A stretch of DNA of 64,000 bases from Labilithrix sp. (GTDB lineage Bacteria; Myxococcota_A; Polyangia; Polyangiales; Polyangiaceae). The notes beneath the pieces were generated by a model. That model worked only from the letters and a program-made list of their open reading frames with translations. It did not search any database and was not told where the DNA came from. The position numbers and the translations under genes were made by a program. Location of the stretch: contig JAHBWE010000010.1 of assembly GCA_019637155.1 (NCBI GenBank), positions 62,001-126,000 of the forward strand, in the 5' to 3' direction. Below are positions 24,947 to 32,224 of the stretch, piece after piece (position 1 is the stretch's first letter; each line of letters begins with the position of its first letter).

Positions 24947-25834
24947 TCATGAACGCATCGCGTACGAGATGCGAGCCGCGTCGAGGCGAGCGCGCGTCGT
25001 CGCGATCGCGAGCGCGCCGACGTCCGCGCCGGCGAAGCGCCGCCCCGCGCTCGAGGCGGCGACGAGCGTGGTGCCGGATCCACAGAACGGATCGACGACG
25101 AGCGATCGCGGCGCGCTCGACGCCCGCACGATGCGATCGAGCAGCTTGAGCGGCTTCTGGGTCGGGTACCCCGTCGTCTCCGCGCGGAGCGGCGTGTTCG
25201 CGCTCATCGAGGGGCAGTCGGTCCACACGCTGCCGAGCGCGCGCCCCTCGTCGGCGTAGTAGCGATACGTCTTCCCACCCACCGTGCGATCGCGGTAGCG
25301 GCGACCGTCCGCGTCGACGTTGTTGAAGTGCATCGCCTGGCTCGTCGCCGCGAACGGCGCGCGGAGGGCGGGATCCTTCGCGTTCCAGATCGGCTCCTTG
25401 CCGCGCGCGTAGAGGAGCAGCGTCTGGTGGCCCATCCCCGGACCGGTCCGGCTCTTGCTCCCGTTGCCGGGGACCCAGATCACCTCACCGCGAAACGAGC
25501 GCGCGCCGAAGACGCGATCGCAGACGACCTTCGCCTCGTGGACCGCGCGCTGATCGAGGTGGAGCCACATCGTGCCGCGCGGCGACAGGAGCGCCCGCAC
25601 GATCGCGACGCGCTCCTCGAGCCACGCGAGGTATGCCTCGAGCGACGGCCACGTGTCGTCGTACGCGACGGGCCCCTTCGCGCGCGAGGTCCCCCGCGCG
25701 ACGCGCGCGCCGAAGGTCTTCTCGACCTTGAAGGGCGGATCGAGGTACGCGAGGTCGGCGGAGCCGGCGGCGACGAAGCGTCCGAGGTCGCGCGCGTCGG
25801 CGTGGACGAGCGCGTTCTCAGCGCTTCGCCCCAT
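24947..25834 (-). CDS. Site-specific DNA methyltransferase (N4-cytosine/N6-adenine), beta class
   Basis: 295 residues. The catalytic DPPF motif (in LAYLDPPFKVEKTFG) lies near the N-terminus. The SAM-binding DPFCGSGTT motif lies near the C-terminus, preceded by 'YPTQKPLKLLDRIV'. This order (motif IV before motif I) is that of beta-class amino-methyltransferases. No restriction endonuclease gene is adjacent, so it looks like an orphan enzyme with a possible regulatory or protective role. Its start overlaps the end of the endopeptidase gene by 17 bases. Recognition sequence unknown. Confidence 0.88.
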   Translation of the reverse strand: MGRSAENALVHADARDLGRFVAAGSADLAYLDPPFKVEKTFGARVARGTSRAKGPVAYDDTWPSLEAYLAWLEERVAIVRALLSPRGTMWLHLDQRAVHEAKVVCDRVFGARSFRGEVIWVPGNGSKSRTGPGMGHQTLLLYARGKEPIWNAKDPALRAPFAATSQAMHFNNVDADGRRYRDRTVGGKTYRYYADEGRALGSVWTDCPSMSANTPLRAETTGYPTQKPLKLLDRIVRASSAPRSLVVDPFCGSGTTLVAASSAGRRFAGADVGALAIATTRARLDAARISYAMRS

Positions 25835-26633
25835 CGCTCCGGTACGGCTGGAAGAGCGCGGTCGCGAGCTCGTGGTCGCTCGGCAGCTCGAACGCGTCGT
25901 CGAGCGCGAGGAGCCACGGCCGCGGCGGACCGGTGGGCTCGCAGCCGGCGATGATCTCCGCCGCCGTGCACGCGGTGCGGACGTGCACGTGATCGTCGTG
26001 CGGCCCGCCGGGCCGGGGCTCGAGCATCACGTCGATCGCGCGCGCGATCGTCGCGTTCGAGTCGCCGCGTGCCCGCGCCCACTCGACGAGGAGCGCGTTG
26101 ACCTTCCGGTTCGCGAACACCCACTGCACGCGCGCCTCCGGGTCCTCGAGGAGGGCCTTCACGAGGAGCCACGTCCGCTCGACGTCGAAGCGGAGGAAGC
26201 GCTTCCCTTTCTCGTCCCACGCGAGGCCGTCGGCCTGCATCCGGATCCATCCCGGCGTCTCGACCGGCGCGCCGTCGAGCGTGGTCCAGTAGAGGAGGAG
26301 GTCCGCGTCGCGACCGCTCCGATGCGAGAGGTGCGGCATGAGCATGCCGCCGTGGAGCGCCGAGATGTCGCCGACGGACAGCATCGCGCCGGGCCGCTGC
26401 CGCGCCACCGATCCGGCCGCGCGCTCGATCGCGGCGACGAACCGCGGGACCCCGTGGTGATGGTCGTCGTTGCGGAGCCACTTGAACCCTTCCCCGGAGC
26501 GCGGGAGCTCGGCCGACCCCGTCAGCACCCCCCGGTTGCAGGTCCCGATCGACCCCGAGAACTGCGGCACGAGCGGCGACGGCGTCCTCCCACACCCCAC
26601 CAACCCAAACGCAAGAGCAACGACCCACCGCAC
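25818..26633 (-). CDS. Penicillin-insensitive murein endopeptidase, MepA (M74)-like lipoprotein
   Basis: 271 residues. A short lipoprotein-like signal (RWVVALAFGLVGC-G) is followed by M74 motifs: 'MLMPHLSHRSGRDADLLLYW', containing the H...D zinc ligands, and HDDHVHVR near the C-terminus. The family cleaves cross-links between peptidoglycan stem peptides. GTG 26633 was chosen because it makes a compact signal; the frame continues to an ATG at 26678, which would place 15 extra residues before it. The region upstream holds a family A repeat. Confidence 0.82.
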   Translation of the reverse strand: MRWVVALAFGLVGCGRTPSPLVPQFSGSIGTCNRGVLTGSAELPRSGEGFKWLRNDDHHHGVPRFVAAIERAAGSVARQRPGAMLSVGDISALHGGMLMPHLSHRSGRDADLLLYWTTLDGAPVETPGWIRMQADGLAWDEKGKRFLRFDVERTWLLVKALLEDPEARVQWVFANRKVNALLVEWARARGDSNATIARAIDVMLEPRPGGPHDDHVHVRTACTAAEIIAGCEPTGPPRPWLLALDDAFELPSDHELATALFQPYRSDGAKR

Positions 26634-26686
26634 CCCCCATTCGCTACCGAACTCGAACAATCTCGGCAAGTCCTCCAAGTCACCCC

Positions 26687-26790
26687 GGGGCCCCAGAAGC
26701 GGCCGCGAAAGCGGGCGCGAAGCGCCCCGAGCGCTCCGCGCGAGGGCCGTGTCTGGGGCGGGGGTGTCGGGGGCAGAGCCCCCGACGTTG
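26687..26790 (+). repeat. Repeat family A, intergenic copy
   Basis: Full unit: GGGGCCCCAGAAGCGGCCGC, then GGGCGCGAAGCGCCC hairpin, GAGGGCCGTGTCTGGGG, and the terminal hairpin GTCGGGGGC-aga-GCCCCCGAC. It lies between the divergent starts of the murein endopeptidase and the small gene at 26859, so it cannot serve as a terminator for either. Confidence 0.88.
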
Positions 26791-26858
26791 GTTGAGAGAG
26801 AAGTTCCTTGCGCGATACCGGAACGGGGCTACACAACTGCCGTCGTAACGGAGGCTGC

Positions 26859-27089
26859 ATGGCGCTCGAGGGTCCGCGGGTCGTTTATACGCGTAGGGAA
26901 GAGGAGTCGCCGCTCGAGCGCGCGCTTCGCCTCGCGCGAGAGGTCGAGGAGCTCCTCGAGGAGACCTCCTCCGTCAACGATCCGGACCGCTCCGTGCATT
27001 CTACACGCATCGCCCGCGCGATGGCGGCGGGCCTCGTCGACGAGCTCCAGAGCCTCGACCGCATCGACCGCAAGCGCCGCCTCTGCTGA
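26859..27089 (+). CDS. Small hypothetical protein, 76 residues
   Basis: MALEGPRVVYTRREEES begins a short, charged, helical protein with no signal, membrane segment or recognised motif ('LERALRLAREVEELLEE', 'ARAMAAGLVDELQSLDRI'). ATG 26859 is preceded by CGGAGG at good spacing, which supports a real gene and decides against an ATG at 26808. It could be a small helical-hairpin partner protein; nothing in the context gives a function. It converges on plsB, ending 12 bases away. Confidence 0.6.
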   Translation: MALEGPRVVYTRREEESPLERALRLAREVEELLEETSSVNDPDRSVHSTRIARAMAAGLVDELQSLDRIDRKRRLC

Positions 27090-27101
27090 CGGCGCGTCAG
27101 C

Positions 27102-29735
27102 TCAAAGCGTGGGGCTCGGCAGCCACGCCGCGACGCGGCCTTCGATGACCTTCACCGCGTCGGCGCTCGCGTAGCTCTCGGCGAGGACGTACTTGCCGTC
27201 CGCGCGGCCGAGGTAGCCCTGCTCGGCGAACGCGAGGAGGGCGTTCTCGATGACGGGGCGGCTCACCGCCTCGCGGTACGCGATGTCGCCGGCGAGGAAC
27301 ATCCGCTCGCCGGTCGCGATCACGCGCTTCGCGAGGTCCTTCGGGGCGAGGGGGCCCTTCAGGAGCGCCGCGCATCCGCGCGCGGCGACGCGATAGCCCT
27401 CGAGGAAGCTCCGGATCATCCGCGCGTGCAGCACCGCGCGCTCGCGTGGCTCGCCGGAGGGCGCGAGGAGGAACGTGCCGTCGCGCGCGGCGACCTCGCC
27501 GCTCGCCTGCATCGCCGCGAGCGTCTCGGCGAAGATCGTCTCGAACGTCGCGTCGGCGCGGAACTGGAACTCGTACTTGAAGAGGCGGGAGAGGGCCTGC
27601 GCGTTCTCCTCGAGCTGCGTGCGGGTGAGGCCCTGCGGCGCGGCGACGAGCGGGGTCGCGAGCATCGCGCGCGTGACGAAGAAATGGACGAGCAGGTTCT
27701 TCGCGATGTCGAGCGAGAGGCGCGCGACGTCGGGCACGACGTACATAGCCTCCGGTCCCGGCCGCGGCGCGGCCGCCTTCTCCCCGACCGGTCCCGGCCG
27801 ATGCGTCTCGAGGTGCCCCGCGCGCTGGAAGAGCTCGCAGGCCTCCTGGATCGCCCCGACGCGCAGCTCGAAGCTCGTGCCGGTGACGACGCGGAGCGAC
27901 GGCGTGAAGCGAGCGCCCTCCGCCTTGAGGATCGCGACGAAGCGCTCGCACGACGCGACGAGGTCCTCGTGCGTGATGCCGCGGCGGCCGTGCGTCAGGA
28001 GCGCGGCGGCGACGAGCGCGCTCGGCGTGACCGCGGTGACGCGGTTGATCTCGTTCATCACGCGGTAGGCGAGGCGCGTGACGAGCGCGCGGCGCCGCGC
28101 CGGCGTGAGCGCCTGGACGCCGGAGCCGCCGAGCTCCGTGATGACGCCGTCGATCGTGACGAGCTCCCCGAACTGCACGTTGAGGCGGCCGTAGCGGCCG
28201 AGCGCCGTCTCCGCCGCCGCGAAGAGGCCGCGCACGTCCTCCTTCTTCTTCTCGCCGCCGGTGAGCTCGCGCACGTACTCGCGCTCCTCCACCACGCGCT
28301 CGTAGCCGATCGAGATCGGGCAGAAGTACACCTTCCGCTGCGGTCCCTCCGAGGCGGCGCCGAGCACGGCGTCGACGACGATGGACAATAGGCCCAACTT
28401 CGGGGGCAACAGCTTGCCCGTGCGCGAGCGCGCGCCTTCGAGGAAGAACTCGAGCGGCCAGCCGTCGAGGATGAGGCGCCGCATGTACGCGTCGACGACG
28501 GCGCCGTAGAGGCGGTCGCCCTTGAAGCTGCGGCGGATGAAGAACGCCCCGCCGCGCCGGAGGACGGGGCCGAGCGGAAAGAACGAGAGGTTGTCGCCCG
28601 CGGCCACGAGCGGCACCGGCATGTTCGCGTGCATGAAGAGCCGCGTCAGGATGATGTAGTCGACGTGCGACTTGTGGCTCGGCAGGAGCACGAGCGTGCC
28701 GTCCTTCGCCGCCGCGCGCAGGCGCTCGAGCCCCTCCTTGTCGATCTCGAAGCCGGAGTACATCCGCGCGACGGTCTGATCGAACGCCGCGTCCATCGCG
28801 CGGAGGGCGTTGGGATCGATCTCCGCCTCGAGCTCGCGCAACATCGCGAGCGCGCGGAAGCCGAGCACGCGCCGCTGCTCTTGTCCTTCGCCCGCCATGT
28901 CGCGGATGACCTTCTGCAGGCGCGGGCTCCGCACGACCTGATCGCGCAGCCGATCGGGCGCCTTCTTCGTCGGCCCCACCACCGCGCGGCGCTCGCGCTC
29001 GAGCCGCCGCAGGAGCGCGTAGGTGAGGCGCCGCACGAGCACCGCGTCTTGTTCGAGAGGCCTCTCCGCGCTTGGACGCGCTCCGCCGCCCCGGACCCCC
29101 GAGAGCTCCTGCGCGCCGCCCTCCTCGGCGCGGAGGAACTCCTGGAGGTCGAGCGGCTCGCCGGCGCGGAGCGTGACGTGGCGGTAGTTCATCAAGAACT
29201 GCGTCACGGTGCGGATCTTCCCCGGCCACTCGCGCGGTCCGAAGAGCGCGTCGACGACGTTCTGCTTCCGCTCGTCCTGGCTCTTCGTCCAGACGAACAC
29301 CTGCGGCACGAGGAGGATCGGCGAGCGAAGCTCCCGCTGAAGAGCGAGCAGCTCCTCGAGGAACGCGTCGCCTTCGCGGCGGCCGCGGCGGAGCTGCGGC
29401 TCGAGGAGGGAGGGCGGGCGCTTCAGGAACAGCGCGGCGGAGCTGCCGGAGTCGATCGCGCGACGGAGCCGCTGGACGTGCTGCGCCTCGCTGCGCGGCA
29501 GCACGGAGGAGAGCACGCCGAGGTCGTTCGCGAACCCGATCCGCGGGAGCGAGAGCTTCTTCGTGAGGTAGTCGAGCGCGAGGTAGTCGACGAAGGAGAG
29601 GTTCCGCAGCACGTAGACGACGGTGCCGCGCGCCTCCGCCGCGTGGACCTCGCGCGCCCACGCCTCGTCGACCGCGATGTTCTCGAAGAACCGGCGATAG
29701 ACCCAGGCGAGGGCGGGGTTCTCGTGCGCGTTCAG
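27102..29735 (-). CDS. plsB: Glycerol-3-phosphate acyltransferase PlsB
   Basis: 877 residues. The acyltransferase motif HxxxxD is in 'LLPSHKSHVDYIIL', followed by 'GGAFFIRRSFKGD', 'FFLEGARSRTGKLLPPKLG' and 'YFCPISIGYERVVEE', the PlsB/GPAT block order. It catalyses the first step of phospholipid synthesis at the inner membrane. No ATG, GTG or TTG precedes the conserved 'HENPALAWVYRRFFENI' region within about 40 codons. The best candidate is CTG 29735, which overlaps the upstream stop as CTGA. Residues about 210-229 are encoded by a shortened family B repeat absent from the usual family architecture. Confidence 0.88.
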   Translation of the reverse strand: MNAHENPALAWVYRRFFENIAVDEAWAREVHAAEARGTVVYVLRNLSFVDYLALDYLTKKLSLPRIGFANDLGVLSSVLPRSEAQHVQRLRRAIDSGSSAALFLKRPPSLLEPQLRRGRREGDAFLEELLALQRELRSPILLVPQVFVWTKSQDERKQNVVDALFGPREWPGKIRTVTQFLMNYRHVTLRAGEPLDLQEFLRAEEGGAQELSGVRGGGARPSAERPLEQDAVLVRRLTYALLRRLERERRAVVGPTKKAPDRLRDQVVRSPRLQKVIRDMAGEGQEQRRVLGFRALAMLRELEAEIDPNALRAMDAAFDQTVARMYSGFEIDKEGLERLRAAAKDGTLVLLPSHKSHVDYIILTRLFMHANMPVPLVAAGDNLSFFPLGPVLRRGGAFFIRRSFKGDRLYGAVVDAYMRRLILDGWPLEFFLEGARSRTGKLLPPKLGLLSIVVDAVLGAASEGPQRKVYFCPISIGYERVVEEREYVRELTGGEKKKEDVRGLFAAAETALGRYGRLNVQFGELVTIDGVITELGGSGVQALTPARRRALVTRLAYRVMNEINRVTAVTPSALVAAALLTHGRRGITHEDLVASCERFVAILKAEGARFTPSLRVVTGTSFELRVGAIQEACELFQRAGHLETHRPGPVGEKAAAPRPGPEAMYVVPDVARLSLDIAKNLLVHFFVTRAMLATPLVAAPQGLTRTQLEENAQALSRLFKYEFQFRADATFETIFAETLAAMQASGEVAARDGTFLLAPSGEPRERAVLHARMIRSFLEGYRVAARGCAALLKGPLAPKDLAKRVIATGERMFLAGDIAYREAVSRPVIENALLAFAEQGYLGRADGKYVLAESYASADAVKVIEGRVAAWLPSPTL
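29048..29105 (+). repeat. Shortened repeat family B copy inside plsB
   Basis: CTTGTTCGAGAGG, then CCTCTCC, GGACGCGCTCCGC and CCCCGGACCCCCGAGAG appear in family B order; the central CTCTCCCGCCGGGGG block is missing. It lies antisense in plsB and is translated without a stop as a Gly/Arg/Pro-rich insert. Family membership is judged by eye from the shared start and end blocks. Confidence 0.65.
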
Positions 29736-30400
29736 CCGCCGAAGCTCTTCTGGACGATCTCGATGATCTTCTTCGCCGTGTCGTCCTTGAGGCCGGTGTT
29801 GCCGCCGTGCGGCCAGGCGTACGTCTTCAGCTCGACCTGGTTGCAGGAGAGCGAGACGAGGATGTCCGCCGGCGTGCCGGCCGCGGGCGGCGCGCCCTGC
29901 ACCGTCGGCGCGCCGGCCTGGCCGATCTGGAAGCCGAACTCGGCGTACATGCACGACTGCTTCGGCGGCTCGAAGTTGTCCGCCTTGCCGAAGAGCTCGT
30001 TGACCTCCTCGCGGAGCTTCGCGTCGGCGACCTGCGCGGTGCCGAGGATGCGGAAGTTGTAGAAGCGCGGCGCGTCGGCCGCGGCGGGGACCGGCGTCGA
30101 GCCGGGGAGGATGCCCGGCGGGATGAGGCCCGGCGGGAGCATCTGCGCCGCGCCCTGCGCCCACTGCATGACCTGCGGCGGGATCTGGAGGCCCGGGATC
30201 GGCGACTGCCCCGGCTGCTGCGCTTGCGCCTGCGGCGGCTCGAAGTTCTGGAGGCGATGGATCGTGATCGGCTGACCCTTGAGCTGCTCGAAGGGTTGCG
30301 CGAGCGCCGAGCTGCAGCCCGTCTCCGCGGTGAGCGTGGACAACATGACGAAGCCGGCGGCGGCGAACGATGCGAGCGAAGCGAATCTCAGGGCCTTCAT
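29732..30400 (-). CDS. Hypothetical exported lipoprotein, Pro/Gln/Ala-rich
   Basis: 222 residues with a signal sequence (MKALRFASLASFAAAGFVML...ETGC-S). A Gln/Pro-rich stretch (QAQAQQPGQ, PPQVMQWAQGAAQMLPPGLIPPGILPG in pieces) precedes a compact domain with two cysteines ('FNFRILGTAQVADAKLREEV'-like, 'KQSCMYAEFGFQI', 'LVSLSCNQVELKTYAWPHGG'). No family recognised. It is directly upstream of plsB with a 4-base overlap, so the two are probably translated together. It is divergent from methylmalonyl-CoA epimerase. Confidence 0.7.
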   Translation of the reverse strand: MKALRFASLASFAAAGFVMLSTLTAETGCSSALAQPFEQLKGQPITIHRLQNFEPPQAQAQQPGQSPIPGLQIPPQVMQWAQGAAQMLPPGLIPPGILPGSTPVPAAADAPRFYNFRILGTAQVADAKLREEVNELFGKADNFEPPKQSCMYAEFGFQIGQAGAPTVQGAPPAAGTPADILVSLSCNQVELKTYAWPHGGNTGLKDDTAKKIIEIVQKSFGG

Positions 30401-30436
30401 GGCGGCGGACTCTACAACTATGCTGGGGGGAGCGTC

Positions 30437-30862
30437 ATGCTGAAGATCAAGAAGATCGACCATGTGGCCGTCTGTGTCGCGGACACCGATGAAGCGATTG
30501 CGAAATACAAGCAGGTCCTCGGCCTCGAGCCGGACGTGCGCGAGGTCGTCGCGTCGCAGAAGACGGAGGCGACGCTCCTGCCGATCGGCGAGACCAGCAT
30601 CGAGCTCATCTCGCCCAAGGGAAACGAGGGCCTCGCGAAGTTCCTCGAGAAGCGCGGGCCGGGGATCCATCACATCGCGATCGAGGTCGAGGGGATCGAA
30701 GGCGCCCTCGCGACCCTCAAGGCGCTCGGCGTCCAGCTCATCGACGAGACCCCGCGCAAGGGGGCCAGGGGGCACAAAGTCGCGTTTTTGCATCCGAAAG
30801 CGACGGGCGGCGTGCTCGTCGAGCTGGTCGAGCCCGACCACGAAGCCGCCGCCGGGCCGTAG
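30437..30862 (+). CDS. mce: Methylmalonyl-CoA epimerase
   Basis: 141 residues, a normal length for this VOC/glyoxalase-fold enzyme. Metal ligands H9 (KIDHVAV), H79 (IHHIAIEVE) and E129 (VLVELVEP) are present, as is the 'LLPIGETSIELISP' segment. It interconverts (R)- and (S)-methylmalonyl-CoA in propionate and branched-chain/odd-chain catabolism. GGGGGGAG precedes ATG 30437. It is monocistronic between the divergent lipoprotein gene and a downstream lipoprotein gene. Confidence 0.94.
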   Translation: MLKIKKIDHVAVCVADTDEAIAKYKQVLGLEPDVREVVASQKTEATLLPIGETSIELISPKGNEGLAKFLEKRGPGIHHIAIEVEGIEGALATLKALGVQLIDETPRKGARGHKVAFLHPKATGGVLVELVEPDHEAAAGP

Positions 30863-30955
30863 AAAGCGCAGGAAAACGCATCGTCGCGCCTTGCGTTTCG
30901 GCAAGCGTATCGTATGCCGAAAAGACTTACCTGTCCTTACACGGAAGGCCTGGAC

Positions 30956-32224
30956 ATGTCCTCAGCACGGCTGCTTGGTTTCGTCGCCTTCATGAGCGCC
31001 GGCGCGGGGTGCGCCTCCGCCGAGGTCGTCCCCGCCGCGACGCACACGACCGCCGCGACGATCGAGGCCCCGGCGAAGAAGGAGGCCGCAGTCCCGCCGC
31101 TGAAGCGCGACGCCGCCCTCGCCGGCAACGAGCACAAGGTCAGCATGCTCGAGGGTCGCATCGTCACGAAGCTCCACGCGGTCGAGACCCCGAAGGTCGA
31201 GACGCACGCGTCGCCGACGAAGGGCATCCTCTACACGACGATCCAGGCGAAGCTCGGCGAGGGGCAGACGGTGTACTGCACCGCGTTCGACGAGCGCCTC
31301 TTCCCCGCGAGCCTCGCCGCCGCCGATCTCCGCGGCGAGCACGACTGGGGCGACGATGGGATCGAGAAGAGCGACACCGTCGCGAAGACGACGACGGAGG
31401 TCACGGCGCTCGACGTGTCCGTCGTCGGCGGCCGCCCCGTCCTCTCCGCGCGCGGCAGCGTGCACGACGAGGCGGGCACGCTCGTCGCCGATCGCAAGGT
31501 GATCGTCACCTCGAGCGCGGCGTTCACGCTCGCGTGCTCGGACCGCACCGTCGGCTTCGACAAGCGCTTCCACGCCTTCGCGAGCGAGGTCCTCGGCTCG
31601 CTCACGCTCGACCCGCCGCCGAGCCCCGCCCCGAAGCGCGTCGTCATCTACAAGATGCAGTCCGAGGGCAAGACGATCGGCTACTACGAGCTCGTGACGT
31701 ACGCCGAGCCGAAGGGCGGGACGAAGACGTTCGGCACCGAGATCGCGCTCGACGTCAGCGGCGGCAAGATCAACGGCGTCGACACCACGGCCTACGCGGT
31801 CGCGAACGCGCGCGGGGGCGAGAGCGACATCCGGCTCCACAACGTCGTGAACAACGAGACCACGGTGCACGTGAAGGCGGCGCGCGACGCGAAGGGCTGG
31901 AGCGTGAAGCTCGGCGCGGATCGCCTCGACGTCGTGAGCAAGCGCATGTCCGCGAAGACGGGGCTGACGTCGCTGATGATGCCGGGGTGGATGAGCCGCA
32001 TGCAGGCGGCGGCGACCTCGAAGAAGGCGGCGCCGGTGAAGATCCCGCTCGTCGCGGTCGCGGAGAAGCCGGCCGTCGCGGTCGCGAAGCGTCAGGCCGA
32101 CGGAAGCGTCACGTACGTCGAGAAGGGCAACGAGACGAGGGCGACGTTCGACGCGGACGGCCTCGCGAGCTGGTCGACGTTCGGCGCCAAATACGATCGC
32201 ATCTTCGCCGAAGGCGCGCGGTGA
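30956..32224 (+). CDS. Hypothetical lipoprotein, 422 residues
   Basis: Lipoprotein signal MSSARLLGFVAFMSAGAGC-A, then a mainly beta-type chain with no recognised domain ('KGILYTTIQAKLGEGQTVYC', 'EVTALDVSVVGGRPVLSARG', 'ESDIRLHNVVNNETTVHV'). ATG 30956 is preceded by GGAAGG at good spacing; the frame is open from 30914. The stop overlaps the protease start as GTGA, so the two genes are translationally coupled and the proteins may work together at the envelope. Confidence 0.72.
   Translation: MSSARLLGFVAFMSAGAGCASAEVVPAATHTTAATIEAPAKKEAAVPPLKRDAALAGNEHKVSMLEGRIVTKLHAVETPKVETHASPTKGILYTTIQAKLGEGQTVYCTAFDERLFPASLAAADLRGEHDWGDDGIEKSDTVAKTTTEVTALDVSVVGGRPVLSARGSVHDEAGTLVADRKVIVTSSAAFTLACSDRTVGFDKRFHAFASEVLGSLTLDPPPSPAPKRVVIYKMQSEGKTIGYYELVTYAEPKGGTKTFGTEIALDVSGGKINGVDTTAYAVANARGGESDIRLHNVVNNETTVHVKAARDAKGWSVKLGADRLDVVSKRMSAKTGLTSLMMPGWMSRMQAAATSKKAAPVKIPLVAVAEKPAVAVAKRQADGSVTYVEKGNETRATFDADGLASWSTFGAKYDRIFAEGAR

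Noticed and set aside
26687..26790. Family A copies as plain rho-independent terminators
   Set aside because: Two copies lie between divergent starts and two inside reading frames; there is no U-tract after the terminal hairpin.
27097..29661. Second long minus-strand frame over plsB
   Set aside because: Arg-rich shadow; the neighbouring frame encodes recognisable PlsB motifs across the whole length.
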